Of a stretch of DNA of 64,000 nucleotides, positions 35,044-44,455 are shown in pieces. The notes under the pieces were generated by a model. The model was not told the DNA's origin and did no database searches. It saw only the letters and a list, made by a program, of their open reading frames with translations. The stretch comes from Paenibacillus sp. FSL H3-0469. GTDB lineage: Bacteria; Bacillota; Bacilli; Paenibacillales; Paenibacillaceae. Numbering within the stretch: the stretch's first letter is position 1; each line of letters opens with the position of its first letter. The position numbers were made by a program, and so were the translations under genes. The stretch covers positions 7,688,001-7,752,000 of the forward strand of contig NZ_CP150302.1 in the NCBI RefSeq assembly GCF_038051945.1, in the 5' to 3' direction.

Positions 35044-35718
35044 ATGAAATTTTTCACAATACCCTGGTATGAAGAAATGCAGGTGCGCGGGTTCATGGTC
35101 TTCCCGGAGACAGAGCAGGATTGGGTGGAGGATGTGGCCTGGCATGTGGCGGAAGGGATCAGCTACGAGGAGCGGGCCAAGGATTGTCTGGAATATATGA
35201 AAAAAGATCTGCTGAAATATCTTCCCGGGTACTTCCACGCTTCGATACATGACGGAACGATAAATTCCACCTATCCTGCGTCTGAGTTCAAGGAACGGGC
35301 CTTGCAGTGGGGCAGGGAATACGATGAACGGATGCAGGTGCTTTTCAGGGAATACCGCAAAGGGTACGAAGCTGTTAAGCATGAACTCCCGGAGGGCGCG
35401 GTACAGCTAGTCGAGAAGAGTCTGCATGATGCAAGAGTAATCTCTTATGCCATACCTGCAGAAGGGGTGCTGGAGATGATTCTGGACTGCGGCGGGGCAA
35501 TGCATTACCAGTGTGAGGTGAAGCTAACGTTCAGCGGTGTGAGCGGACTGCGCTTGCCAGAGCCGCTGGAGAAGAAGTATTGGCTGTATGACGAGATCTA
35601 TGCCGTGGAGCAGGGGTTCGAGCTACGGGTTCTGATGGATTCCCCGCCGAGTGAACTAAGAATTACTGCACAGGATGTATCGATAGAGATCCTTGGGGAA
35701 CCTAAGTATATGGAATGA
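35044..35718 (+). CDS. DUF4085-like protein
   Basis: A 224-residue soluble acidic protein beginning MKFFTIPWYEEMQVRG, the opening typical of DUF4085 proteins of Bacillus and Paenibacillus. The middle part is helical (WGREYDERMQVLFREYRKGYEAV) and the C-terminal ~90 residues are beta-rich. GGAGGGAAGGGC precedes the ATG. No catalytic motif was recognised and the function is unknown. Confidence 0.72.
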   Translation: MKFFTIPWYEEMQVRGFMVFPETEQDWVEDVAWHVAEGISYEERAKDCLEYMKKDLLKYLPGYFHASIHDGTINSTYPASEFKERALQWGREYDERMQVLFREYRKGYEAVKHELPEGAVQLVEKSLHDARVISYAIPAEGVLEMILDCGGAMHYQCEVKLTFSGVSGLRLPEPLEKKYWLYDEIYAVEQGFELRVLMDSPPSELRITAQDVSIEILGEPKYME

Positions 35719-35794
35719 CTGTGCTTTCGGAGTTTAGTAGAGCATCAGATTAAAAAGGATGGATAAGCTTGTTAAACCCTATCGACCCAAAATC

Positions 35795-35977
35795 TAACGG
35801 ACCGGAGAGATCTTATCCCCGCGAAAGCGCCACTTTTTGCAGCTTAACGGACTCCGTGGAGCTTATAGTCTCTCCATGAGACATTTCGGAGTTGACGTGC
35901 AAAGGATAAGGCCTGTGTAGTCCGTTACTTGCCCCATTGGCGACTTTCTTCCCAGATAAGAGCACCTCAGTCCGTTA
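35795..35977. repeat. Four-unit intergenic repeat in two-forward, two-reverse arrangement
   Basis: A unit of TAACGGAC(T/C), about 8 variable bases and CTTATCC or CTTATAG occurs forward at 35795 and 35845 and inverted at 35904-35927 and 35954-35977. The outer and inner pairs make a large imperfect palindrome. The rest of the 572-bp gap (35719-36290) contains no gene, only the catE promoter. Confidence 0.6.
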
Positions 35978-36129
35978 CGCTACGCCAAACGCCCCTGAAG
36001 AACAACGCCCGCTTGGAAAAAGATGAAATTCGAAGCGGAATTTCGTCTGCTCCACTATTTTAAATCTGATAAGGTACTGGCCTGTTGGCTGGGCTTTTTT
36101 GTTGGACATGACCTGTATTATAAAAGTAA

Positions 36130-36158
36130 TTGACAAACATATATAATGCTACTAATAT
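36130..36158 (+). promoter_or_regulatory. Promoter of catE with inverted repeat
   Basis: TTGACA (36130-36135), 17-base spacer, TAATAT (36153-36158). An inverted pair TACTAA ... TTAGTA brackets the -10 and start region and may be an operator. Confidence 0.55.
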
Positions 36159-36290
36159 TAAGTAAGTTAGTATGTAACGGAAATCGAAATTACCTTTGCA
36201 TGGACAGGATAGGAACAGTTAACACTAACCGTTAATATGCACCGGGGATTGTATTTGAATTAGCATACATTTATTTCAGGAGGGATTCCT

Positions 36291-37157
36291 ATGACAACAA
36301 CAGCTATTTTACCGCAACAACTGGAAATTGGACTTGTACAGATTCGTGTAAGTAATTTGGAGCGCTCGCTCAGCTTTTACCAGAATGTGATAGGACTGAA
36401 AATCCTGCGGCAGCAAGGGCGAACGGCAGAGCTGACGGCGGACGGCCAGCAGGTGCTGCTGGTTCTGCGGGAGATTGAGCAGGCTCAGGTGCTGCGCCGG
36501 AACTCGGTAGCCGGACTGTACCATTTTGCAATTCTGCTGCCGGACCGCCCCTCTCTGGGACTGGTGCTGCGCAATCTGATCGACTCCGGGATATCGGTCG
36601 GACAGGGGGATCATCTGGTCAGCGAAGCTCTGTACATCGAAGACCCTGACCATAACGGAATCGAGCTGTACCGCGACCGCCCCCGTGACACCTGGAAGTA
36701 TGAAGCAACAGGCGAGGTGGTCATGACCACAGATCCGGTGGATGTGGACGGTCTGCTGGCTGCCTCGGAAGGACTGAGCTGGACCGGGCTGCCTGCCGGC
36801 ACTGTAATGGGTCATGTTCACTTCCATGTGGGCGATCTGGCAGAGGCCAAGAAATTCTACGTGGATGCGCTTGGATTCGCGGTGACCGCCCATTATGGCG
36901 ATGCGGCCATGTTCATTTCGGCTGGAGGCTATCATCATCATATGGGACTGAATACCTGGGCTGGCAAGGGGGCTCCTGCGGCTCCGGCGAATGCGGCGGG
37001 TATCGATTATTTTACACTATTGCTCCCTGACATTCAGGAAGTGCATGAAGTGGCTGAACGTGTGAAGCGTGCCGGATACCGTGTTGAAGAAGAAGGCGGT
37101 ATAGTCACTCTGTGGGACCCGTGGAATATTGGCATACAGCTGCTAGTGAAACGCTAA
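36291..37157 (+). CDS. catE: Catechol 2,3-dioxygenase, VOC family
   Basis: A 288-residue enzyme of two VOC modules (about 12-130 and 168-285), closely like B. subtilis CatE (YfiE). Candidate Fe(II) ligands are H171 or H173 in GHVHFHVGD, the HHHMG segment and the terminal Glu-type position. It cleaves catechols extradiol and protects against catechol or quinone stress. CAGGAGG precedes the ATG. No MhqR-type regulator is adjacent. Confidence 0.85.
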   Translation: MTTTAILPQQLEIGLVQIRVSNLERSLSFYQNVIGLKILRQQGRTAELTADGQQVLLVLREIEQAQVLRRNSVAGLYHFAILLPDRPSLGLVLRNLIDSGISVGQGDHLVSEALYIEDPDHNGIELYRDRPRDTWKYEATGEVVMTTDPVDVDGLLAASEGLSWTGLPAGTVMGHVHFHVGDLAEAKKFYVDALGFAVTAHYGDAAMFISAGGYHHHMGLNTWAGKGAPAAPANAAGIDYFTLLLPDIQEVHEVAERVKRAGYRVEEEGGIVTLWDPWNIGIQLLVKR

Positions 37158-37339
37158 AATAAAAGGGCGGACAGCATCACGTTACTATTTACTGCTAGAC
37201 ACGCGGCGGACAGCCGTGAATGATAAGGCAACGGAAGGTACGGGCGGAGAATCATAATTTCCGTGGTGCCTTCCGTTTGTTGACGTTAGCCGGGTCACTG
37301 CAATATTATAATTGATTATCAGACGGGGAGATGATGGGC

Positions 37340-39370
37340 TTGGAGACTTTTCTGGCTGTGCTGTTAATGCTTGGATTAATCGCCGTATCGAATATCTTGA
37401 ACCGCTTCATTCCGTTTGTCCCCGTTCCCCTGATTCAGATCGGACTTGGAATCATTGCTGCACTCATTCCGACGGGAATACATATGCACTTCGAGCCTGA
37501 GCTGTTTTTTGTATTATTCATCGCTCCGCTGCTCTTCAATGACGGGCGGCGGACACCGCGCGGTGAGCTGTGGAACCTTAGGGCCCCCATTTTGCTGCTG
37601 GCGCTTGGACTTGTGTTTGTCACGGTATTTGTAGCGGGCTATGCAATTAACTGGATGATTCCCTCGATTCCGCTGGCGGCATCCTTCGCTCTGGCGGCTA
37701 TTCTGTCTCCTACCGATGCGGTCGCGGTGAGTGCGCTGGCTGGAAGGGTTCATCTTCCCAAAAGCATCCACCGGATTCTCGAAGGAGAATCGCTGATGAA
37801 CGATGCTTCCGGCCTGGTCGCCTTTAAATTCGCGATTGCAGCCATGGTTACCGGTGTGTTCTCTCTGCCTAAGGCCTCGCTCAGCTTTGTGCTGATTGCC
37901 GCAGGGGGACTGCTGCTTGGGGCAGTGCTGTCGTTCCTGCTGATCCGGCTCAGCGTGTTCATCCGCAGGTTCGGCATGGAGGATGTGACGATCCATGTTC
38001 TGCTGCAGATCCTTACCCCGTTTATTATTTATCTGATCAGTGAGGAGATCGGGGTCTCAGGCATCCTGGCCGTTGTGGCAGGGGGAGTCATGTATGCCAT
38101 TGAGAAGGACCGGGCAGTCTCTCCGCAATATAAGCTTCAACTGGTATCTGCCAGTACCTGGTCAGTACTGCTGCTGGTGCTGAACGGGCTGGTCTTCCTG
38201 ATTCTCGGCGTGTCCGTTCCGGATGTGGTCGAGGTTATTTACCGGGATCAGACGCTCAATAACTTCATGGTCGCCGGCTATGTTCTGGCGATCACAGCGC
38301 TGCTGATTGTGCTGCGGTTTCTGTGGGTCTATGGGTACTCCTTATGGGAGAGCAAGCGGCTGAAGGCAGAGAAGGCTCCGCTTAAGTCACAGATTATTAC
38401 ATCAATCTCAGGCGTGCGTGGAGCGGTTACCCTTGCTGGTGCTTTTTCGATTCCGTTGGTGCTTGGGGATGGAGTGACGCCATTTCCGGAGCGGGATCTC
38501 ATTATTGCGCTGGCGGCAGGTGTCATTCTGATGTCGCTGGTCATCGCCAGCATCTTCCTTCCGCTGCTTGCGGACAGTGAAGAGACCATAGTTCAGAGCG
38601 CCGGAGCTGTGCACGGGAATACGGAGCTGACGGCCAGAAATGTGGTCATTGACGCCGGGATGTCGATGCTGCGCAGCCTGGTCTCAGAGAGCCCGGAACG
38701 TTCAACACAGCCTGTGCTGCTGGAATTCACAGATAAGGTTGACCGGCTGTGTGCTGCCAAACCGGATCATGATCCGGCCCATGAGCAGTTCCTCCGTCTG
38801 GGAGTCGAGGCACGCAAGAGTGCGCTCGAAGCTGAACGCACAGAGCTGCGGCGGATTATGGAGAACGGGTCACTGCCGGAGCCTGTTGCTGTGAAAATGG
38901 AGGAGCTGCTGGACCATACGGAGTCTCTGCTGTGCAAACGGCTGAATACGCAGATTAGGTTCTCTTTAACAGAAATTCAGCGTCTGTTCTCTGGACTGTT
39001 CTCAGGTAAGCTCGGCGGGGAAGAAGGACAGCTCGCTATGCAGAATGCCGAGAGTGCGCGGACGGCGAAGATTGCGATGTGCCAGGCGGCTGTATCCGCC
39101 GTTAGTGCGGGAATAAGTGATGAGAATCGGCTCGCCTCACAGAAGGTCATCGACAAGTACGAACGGCTGGAATCCAAGCTGGTACAGGGCGAAGGCTGGA
39201 TTAATGACGGCGTGCTGGATGATGACAAGCTGGAGCTGAAGCTGCAGGCAATTCAGGAGCAGCGGAATACCGTGCAGGAGATGTACCAGAACGGGGCGAT
39301 TAATCTTAAGATTGCCGGCAGGCTGCGGCGGTTCGTCGATCAGCTTGAAACCTCAATCTGGGAGGATTAA
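37340..39370 (+). CDS. nhaK: Na+(K+)/H+ antiporter, CPA1 family (NhaK-like)
   Basis: About 676 residues: 12 or so TMs in the first ~410, then a ~260-residue hydrophilic cytoplasmic tail. The ion-binding region SPTDAVAVSAL has the conserved Asp; GESLMNDASGLVAF is the second family motif and GVRGAVTLAGAFSIP the third. It closely resembles B. subtilis NhaK (YvgP). The TTG at 37340 is the likely start: GGGGAG lies 9 bases upstream and homologues begin M(D/E)xFL; the tandem ATGs at 37331/37334 are too near the site. Confidence 0.9.
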   Translation: METFLAVLLMLGLIAVSNILNRFIPFVPVPLIQIGLGIIAALIPTGIHMHFEPELFFVLFIAPLLFNDGRRTPRGELWNLRAPILLLALGLVFVTVFVAGYAINWMIPSIPLAASFALAAILSPTDAVAVSALAGRVHLPKSIHRILEGESLMNDASGLVAFKFAIAAMVTGVFSLPKASLSFVLIAAGGLLLGAVLSFLLIRLSVFIRRFGMEDVTIHVLLQILTPFIIYLISEEIGVSGILAVVAGGVMYAIEKDRAVSPQYKLQLVSASTWSVLLLVLNGLVFLILGVSVPDVVEVIYRDQTLNNFMVAGYVLAITALLIVLRFLWVYGYSLWESKRLKAEKAPLKSQIITSISGVRGAVTLAGAFSIPLVLGDGVTPFPERDLIIALAAGVILMSLVIASIFLPLLADSEETIVQSAGAVHGNTELTARNVVIDAGMSMLRSLVSESPERSTQPVLLEFTDKVDRLCAAKPDHDPAHEQFLRLGVEARKSALEAERTELRRIMENGSLPEPVAVKMEELLDHTESLLCKRLNTQIRFSLTEIQRLFSGLFSGKLGGEEGQLAMQNAESARTAKIAMCQAAVSAVSAGISDENRLASQKVIDKYERLESKLVQGEGWINDGVLDDDKLELKLQAIQEQRNTVQEMYQNGAINLKIAGRLRRFVDQLETSIWED

Positions 39371-39444
39371 GCTCAGATCAAGTGGAAACGGCATTGCCGT
39401 CCTTTTAAGGACGTATGCAACATATAAATTCTTATATTTGTACA

Positions 39445-39490
39445 AAGCCCGCTTGCACAAGGACCCGGAGGCCTTGCTGCAAGCGGGCTT
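39445..39490. terminator. Long hairpin between nhaK and the exporter genes
   Basis: AAGCCCGCTTGCA ... TGCAAGCGGGCTT with an inner AAGG/CCTT pair. A very stable stem between convergent genes, though T-tracts are short on both strands. Confidence 0.6.
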
Positions 39491-39536
39491 GTCTATGCTG
39501 CCTGAAGGCTCAGGCTGCTATCTGTGAAATGGAGCG

Positions 39537-39974
39537 TTACGGTTGTTTGGGCAATTTCCTGAGGCGCATAAAGACTTGGCCCAGCACCTCGCTCAGCACC
39601 AGCCCGGTAGCAATGGCCCCGGACAGCAGGAGCGCCTGAACCCCATACTGGATGCCGAGGTTATTATCATTCTCCACGAACCTGCGCATGGCATCATACG
39701 CAAGACCGCCCGGCACAAGCGGGATAATGCCGCCGACACTGAAGATGATGACCGGCATCTTGAAGGAACGCGCAAAAAACTGGCTGATCAGTCCAACCAC
39801 AACGGTAGCACCAAAGGTTGCGACGACAGTATCGGAACTGTAATCCAGCAGCAGGTACAGCATCCAGCCGATCATTCCGGCAAAGCCGCATTGCAGCAGC
39901 GCGCGCACCGGCGCATTGAATAGAATGCAGAAGGTTGAGGCAGCGATGAAACTGGTGATCAATTGCAAAATCAT
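39537..39974 (-). CDS. Threonine/serine exporter-type protein, YjjB-like half
   Basis: A 145-residue protein with four or five TMs (ThrE_2 domain), including MIGWMLYLLL and VGGIIPLVPGGLAYDAMR, the conserved PxxPG loop. It pairs with the ThrE/YjjP-type protein encoded 27 bases upstream; in E. coli YjjP and YjjB together export succinate, and in Corynebacterium the fused ThrE exports threonine and serine. The substrate is not deducible. Confidence 0.87.
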   Translation of the reverse strand: MILQLITSFIAASTFCILFNAPVRALLQCGFAGMIGWMLYLLLDYSSDTVVATFGATVVVGLISQFFARSFKMPVIIFSVGGIIPLVPGGLAYDAMRRFVENDNNLGIQYGVQALLLSGAIATGLVLSEVLGQVFMRLRKLPKQP

Positions 39975-40001
39975 GGCAGGAAGACCTCTTTCAAGTGGGT
40001 G

Positions 40002-40769
40002 TTAAAAAATGGACAGGACCAGCCCGATGCCGGTCCCGATGGCGAACGCAGTCAGAAAGGCGTCGGCCCCTTTGGAGATGCCGGATACCAGATGCCCGGC
40101 CATCAGGTCACGGACCGCATTGGTGATGAGCAGCCCCGGCACGAGGGGCATTACACAGCCGATAATAATCTTGTCCATCTCCCGTCCCACGCCGAGCTTG
40201 ACGGAGAAGAAGGCCAGCAATCCAATAATGAAGGAAGCAATGAATTCCGCGAAGAAGCGGATCTGCACCAGACGGTGAAGATAAGTGGCTGCTGCGAAGC
40301 CTGTACCGGAGATCAGCAGCGAAGGCAGAGCATCCTGCAGGCTGCCCTTGAACATAACCGTAAAGCAGGCTCCGGTCAAGGCTGCGGCTGCGATCTGTAC
40401 CCATACCGGGTAAGCATGGGCTGCGTCATCGACCACGCCAAGGCGTTCGCGGGCTTCAGCAGCTGTCAGCTGACGTTCGGTCAGCCGCCGGGAGATGTCA
40501 TTCACCTCGGATACCTTTTGCAGGTCTGTTGTCCGTTCGGCGATCCGGAACAGCTTCACCGGCTCGGTCCGGCTGGTGGTGAACATAATGACCGTGGGCG
40601 TGACGTAGCTATGCGCACCGGGGAAGCCGAGTGCCGCCGCCATCCGGCTCATGGTATCCTCCACACGGTAGGTCTCTGCACCGCTCTGCAGCATGATCTT
40701 GCCTGCCAGCAGGCACAGATCGACAATGTCATGTGTGGAAGGGTTGCTATTCGTGCTTGTACTATCCAA
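40002..40769 (-). CDS. Threonine/serine exporter-type protein, YjjP-like half
   Basis: A 255-residue protein. The soluble N-terminal ~115 residues have the ThrE signature (CLLAGKIMLQSGAETYRVED, then SYVTPTVIMFTTSR). About five TMs follow, with CVMPLVPGLLITNAVRDLM as the conserved PxxPG loop. It is first in a two-gene operon with the YjjB-like half. Confidence 0.88.
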   Translation of the reverse strand: MDSTSTNSNPSTHDIVDLCLLAGKIMLQSGAETYRVEDTMSRMAAALGFPGAHSYVTPTVIMFTTSRTEPVKLFRIAERTTDLQKVSEVNDISRRLTERQLTAAEARERLGVVDDAAHAYPVWVQIAAAALTGACFTVMFKGSLQDALPSLLISGTGFAAATYLHRLVQIRFFAEFIASFIIGLLAFFSVKLGVGREMDKIIIGCVMPLVPGLLITNAVRDLMAGHLVSGISKGADAFLTAFAIGTGIGLVLSIF

Positions 40770-40919
40770 CTTCGTTAATCCTCCCCGGGAATGTTATCTA
40801 TTCGATTGTCGCCTGAAAGTCTGAAAATTTCAACCTTTATTCCATAGCTTCCGGCAAATCCCGGGATTTTATCAAAAATAGCGCGGAAATCATGCTTCCG
40901 GCGGCCTAATGGTTACTGT

Positions 40920-41510
40920 CTATTCCTCCAGTGTGCATAATCCTGTAGCCACCCCTCCTGCAATAATCGTCAGAATCGAATGTAAAAAGGTCTCCTTGGA
41001 GATCAGAATACCGCCAGCACCGATGATCAGGAAATCCGTCAGGAAGATAATCAGGCCGACATTCAGCGGAAGGTAGCGCTGGATGAATCTGGCGAGGAGG
41101 TCGGTTCCGCCTGTACTGGCTTTGAAGCGCAGCATCAGCCCTAGTCCGGTGCCCATCAGGAAGCCGCCGATAATGGCGCTTGAAATGGAGCCCAGCTCAA
41201 TATAGTACAGGAAATAATACTGGAGCGGAAAGAGCAGCTCGATCAGCAGGGAGGAAGCCAGCAGACCCAGAATGCTGTTGTAAAAGATTTCCCGCTCACG
41301 GAACCAGGCCAGCAGGAAGATAGGCAGACTGCATAGCATAATGCACAGTCCGATTTTGGCGCCGGAGATATAATTAATAATGAGGGCAATGCCGATAATT
41401 CCTCCATCGAGGATTTTATAGGGGACCAGAAAGAAGTTCGTTCCTGTTGCAATCAGCAGGCTGGCCAGCAGAATAATCACATAGCTTGGGAAGGATCGCA
41501 TAGTTAACAT
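40920..41510 (-). CDS. YitT-family (DUF161) membrane protein
   Basis: A 196-residue protein with five or six TMs. LDGGIIGIALIINYISGAKIG and KASTGGTDLLARFIQRYLPLNVG are the typical YitT repeats. The C-terminal cytoplasmic DUF2179 domain present in most YitT proteins is missing; the protein ends after the last TM (GGVATGLCTLEE). No function is established for the family. Confidence 0.85.
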   Translation of the reverse strand: MLTMRSFPSYVIILLASLLIATGTNFFLVPYKILDGGIIGIALIINYISGAKIGLCIMLCSLPIFLLAWFREREIFYNSILGLLASSLLIELLFPLQYYFLYYIELGSISSAIIGGFLMGTGLGLMLRFKASTGGTDLLARFIQRYLPLNVGLIIFLTDFLIIGAGGILISKETFLHSILTIIAGGVATGLCTLEE

Positions 41511-41617
41511 CTCCGGAATTAAGGCATGTCTTAAACCTTATGCGCCTATCTGGAAAAAAATAGCTAAAATCTCTGCTCTGCCCGAATCAATTGACGATAA
41601 AGCAGGTGAAGTCTGAA

Positions 41618-41839
41618 ATGGGTGATTTCTATAAAATACTGGAGACTGATATGGAGCTGCTGGCTGCTGCATTGTCGGAGGTGCCGGTGGCAGTATTGCT
41701 GAAGAGCGGATCAGAGGAGCAGCTGGAGACGGGACCGATCAGAGCCTACACGCCGCAATCCGTGCGGATTCGCGGGTTATCCTACTGCCGGGAGCTGCAT
41801 CAGTTCCGTATCCTTGCCCCGGGTTCCGCCTGGCCATAA
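41618..41839 (+). CDS. Small hypothetical protein
   Basis: 73 residues (MGDFYKILETDMELLAAALS...), acidic N-terminal half, basic C-terminal half (SVRIRGLSYCREL). The ATG at 41618 follows AGGTGAAG; a TTG at 41591 is in frame upstream. It lies convergent to the cellobiose phosphorylase gene. No family was recognised, but base composition and codon use look coding. Confidence 0.5.
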   Translation: MGDFYKILETDMELLAAALSEVPVAVLLKSGSEEQLETGPIRAYTPQSVRIRGLSYCRELHQFRILAPGSAWP

Positions 41840-41842
41840 ACA

Positions 41843-41890
41843 AACAACCCGGCTGTACCGCTTTGGCGGACAACCGGGTTGTTATGCTTT
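41843..41890. terminator. Bidirectional terminator downstream of cellobiose phosphorylase
   Basis: AACAACCCGG ... CCGGGTTGTT with an inner CCGC-ttt-GGCG stem, followed by ATGCTTTT. Confidence 0.75.
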
Positions 41891-41908
41891 TATAGGAGTG
41901 ATAGATAA

Positions 41909-44344
41909 TTAACCGAGAGTGACTACAACCTGGTGTACTGCACCGTCGCCTGCAGGAGCGATAATGTTGCCTTCCACGGCAGTGCCGTCGAGGGTCAGGC
42001 TGGCTACGCCTTTGGAGACATGGTTCGGATTCTGGATCGAGATCACATAGGTGTCGCCGCGGAAGACGCGGGTAATCTCGAAGCCGTCCCATTCTGCAGG
42101 GATACAAGGGTCAACCTTGAGCCCGGCGAAGTCTGCCTGAATCCCCAGGATAGACTGTGTAATCGCTACATAGTTCCATGCGGCTGTACCTGTGAGCCAG
42201 GAGTTTTTCGCTTCCCCGTGACGTACGGCATCTTTACCGGCGATCATCTGGGAGTACACGTAAGGCTCCATACGGTGCACTTCGCTGATGTCCTCCAGGT
42301 AGGCCGGAGCGATTTTGCGGTAGATGTCAAAAGCTCTGTCGCCATGTCCAAGGACTGTCTCTGCAATCATGATCCACGGGTTGTTATGGCAGAAGATCCC
42401 GGCATTCTCTTTGTAGCCCGGAGGGTACGTGGAGATTTCACCTAAGTTCACATAGTATTTGGAATATGGAGGCTGCTGCAAAACGATACCATAGTCCGTA
42501 TCCAGACGTTCCTGCACGGAAGTCAGGGCGCGGGCCGCTTCACCGTTCTCTACACCGATACCGGCCATTACGCACATGCCTTGCGGCTCGATGAAGATCT
42601 GTCCTTCTTCGTTCTCCTTGCTGCCGATCTTGTCGCCATAGTGGTCATAAGCGCGCAGGAACCAGTCGCCGTCGAAGCCGTGGGACAACGTAATGGCACT
42701 CATGTTCTCAATCTTGGCAACAGCGTCAGCGGCTACATCATCCAGTCCGCGCATCCGGCAGATCTCGGCATAGTCCGGTCCTACGAAGACGAACAGACCT
42801 GCGATGAACACAGATTCCGCTACGCCGCCTGCGATATTCTCCGTGGTCTGGAACGATTCTCCCGGTTCGGTAGAGAAGCAGTTCAGGTTCAGACAGTCAT
42901 TCCAGTCCGCGCGTCCGATCAGCGGCAGGCCGTGAGGCCCGAGGTTGTTCGTCACATGCTCGAAGCTCAGCTTCAGATGCTCGAACAGGGTTGCAGTATG
43001 ATCCGGATTGCTGTCAAAAGGAACCTGCTCATCAAGGATCGAATAGTCGCCGGTCTCCTTAATATAGGCAGCTGTACCAGAGATCAGCCAGAGCGGATCA
43101 TCGTTGAAGCCGGAGCCGACTTCATTGTTGCCCTTCTTGGTAAGCGGCTGGTACTGGTGATATGCGCTGCCGTCAGGGAACTGGGTAGCGGCGATATCGA
43201 GAATCCGTTCTCTGGCACGCTCAGGAATCTGGTGGACGAAACCGAGCAAATCCTGGTTGGAGTCGCGGAAGCCCATACCGCGGCCGATTCCGGATTCGAA
43301 GTACGAAGCGGAACGGGACATGTTGAAGGTTACCATACACTGGTACGGATTCCAGATGTTCACCATCCGGTTCAGCTTGTCGTCACCGCTCTTGATCTGG
43401 TATTTGGACAGCAGATTATCCCAGTGTGCAGCCAGAACCTCCAGAGCAGCATCCACTTGGGCATCTGTAGCAAACTGATCGATGACAGCCTGGGCAGGCT
43501 TCTTGTTAATAACGTTCAGGGCTTCCCATTTCTCATCCTCAGGATTCTCGATATAGCCGAGCACGAAGATGAAGCTTTGTTCTTCACCCGGCTCCAGCGT
43601 GATGTCCAGAGCGTGGGAGCCGATTGGCGACCAGCCGCTGGCGACAGAGTTAGTAGCTTCACCGGCAGCAACCGCCTGCGGAGCATCCAGGCCATTGTAC
43701 ATGCCCACGAACGATTCGCGGTCCGTATCGAAGCCGGCAATTTCCTTATTTACAGAATAGAAGGCGTAGTGGTTTCTGCGCTCGCGGTATTCTGTTTTGT
43801 GATAAATGACGGAATCCTTCACTTCGACTTCGCCCGTGCTGAGGTTACGCTGGAAGTTGGTCATATCATCGTTGGCATTCCACAGGCAGAACTCGGCAAA
43901 AGAGAAGAGCTTCACAGTCTTCTTCACATCGCCTGTGTTCTTAATGACCAGACGGTGGACTTCCGCATTGTGGCCCATCGGTACAAAAGCAAGCTGATTC
44001 ACGGAAATGCCGTTACGCTCGCCAGTAATGGAAGTGTAGCCCAGACCATGGCGGCATTCGTAGAAATCGAGATCCCGCTTCACCGGCATCCAGCCCGGAG
44101 TCCAGAAGTCCCCGCCATCGTGCAGGTAGTAATAGCGGCCGCCGGTATCCAGCGGAATATTGTTATACCGGTAACGGGTAAGTCTTCTCATCCGCGCATC
44201 GCGGTAGAAGGTATAACCCCCGGCAGTATTAGAGATCAGGCCGAAAAACTGCTCGTTGCCGAGGTAGTTAATCCAAGGGTAAGGGGTTTTGGGGGTGTTG
44301 ATTACATACTCTTTGCGGGTGTCGTCAAAATTTCCGAATTTCAT
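41909..44344 (-). CDS. Cellobiose phosphorylase (GH94)
   Basis: 811 residues, the same length as characterised clostridial cellobiose phosphorylases. It cleaves cellobiose with phosphate to glucose 1-phosphate and glucose in the cytoplasm, saving ATP. The N-terminus ([45 protein letters not shown]) and the catalytic region [14 protein letters not shown], with the proton-donor Asp, are typical. No signal peptide. The ATG at 44344 has AAAGGAG 11 bases upstream. A LacI-type operator lies directly upstream; the regulator gene is the next gene upstream on the same strand. Confidence 0.93.
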   Translation of the reverse strand: MKFGNFDDTRKEYVINTPKTPYPWINYLGNEQFFGLISNTAGGYTFYRDARMRRLTRYRYNNIPLDTGGRYYYLHDGGDFWTPGWMPVKRDLDFYECRHGLGYTSITGERNGISVNQLAFVPMGHNAEVHRLVIKNTGDVKKTVKLFSFAEFCLWNANDDMTNFQRNLSTGEVEVKDSVIYHKTEYRERRNHYAFYSVNKEIAGFDTDRESFVGMYNGLDAPQAVAAGEATNSVASGWSPIGSHALDITLEPGEEQSFIFVLGYIENPEDEKWEALNVINKKPAQAVIDQFATDAQVDAALEVLAAHWDNLLSKYQIKSGDDKLNRMVNIWNPYQCMVTFNMSRSASYFESGIGRGMGFRDSNQDLLGFVHQIPERARERILDIAATQFPDGSAYHQYQPLTKKGNNEVGSGFNDDPLWLISGTAAYIKETGDYSILDEQVPFDSNPDHTATLFEHLKLSFEHVTNNLGPHGLPLIGRADWNDCLNLNCFSTEPGESFQTTENIAGGVAESVFIAGLFVFVGPDYAEICRMRGLDDVAADAVAKIENMSAITLSHGFDGDWFLRAYDHYGDKIGSKENEEGQIFIEPQGMCVMAGIGVENGEAARALTSVQERLDTDYGIVLQQPPYSKYYVNLGEISTYPPGYKENAGIFCHNNPWIMIAETVLGHGDRAFDIYRKIAPAYLEDISEVHRMEPYVYSQMIAGKDAVRHGEAKNSWLTGTAAWNYVAITQSILGIQADFAGLKVDPCIPAEWDGFEITRVFRGDTYVISIQNPNHVSKGVASLTLDGTAVEGNIIAPAGDGAVHQVVVTLG

Positions 44345-44365
44345 GAGAGACAAGTCTCCTTTCGA

Positions 44366-44385
44366 TTGTGAACGCGCGTTTACAA
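44366..44385 (-). promoter_or_regulatory. LacI-type operator in front of cellobiose phosphorylase
   Basis: TTGTGAACGCGCGTTTACAA is a palindrome with one mismatched pair, 21 bases before the start codon. The core AAACGCGCGTTTA recurs before the LacI-type regulator gene. Confidence 0.75.
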
Positions 44386-44391
44386 AACGGA

Positions 44392-44422
44392 GAAAAAATT
44401 CCCTTGGGGCAAGGGATTTTTC
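44392..44422. terminator. Bidirectional terminator between regulator and phosphorylase genes
   Basis: AAAAATTCCCTTG-ggg-CAAGGGATTTTT. It ends the regulator transcript and leaves little room for a separate phosphorylase promoter. Confidence 0.75.
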
Positions 44423-44455
44423 TGTAACCGGATAAGTGCAATATGCGGTAAAACT

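Noticed and set aside
42581-44371. 596-codon open frame antisense to cellobiose phosphorylase
   Set aside because: An effect of codon bias opposite a strongly conserved GH94 gene; no start signal and no protein-like motifs.
44366-44385. CcpA cre site before cellobiose phosphorylase
   Set aside because: The palindrome is longer than cre (18-20 versus 14 bases) and is shared with the adjacent LacI-type regulator gene, which explains it better.
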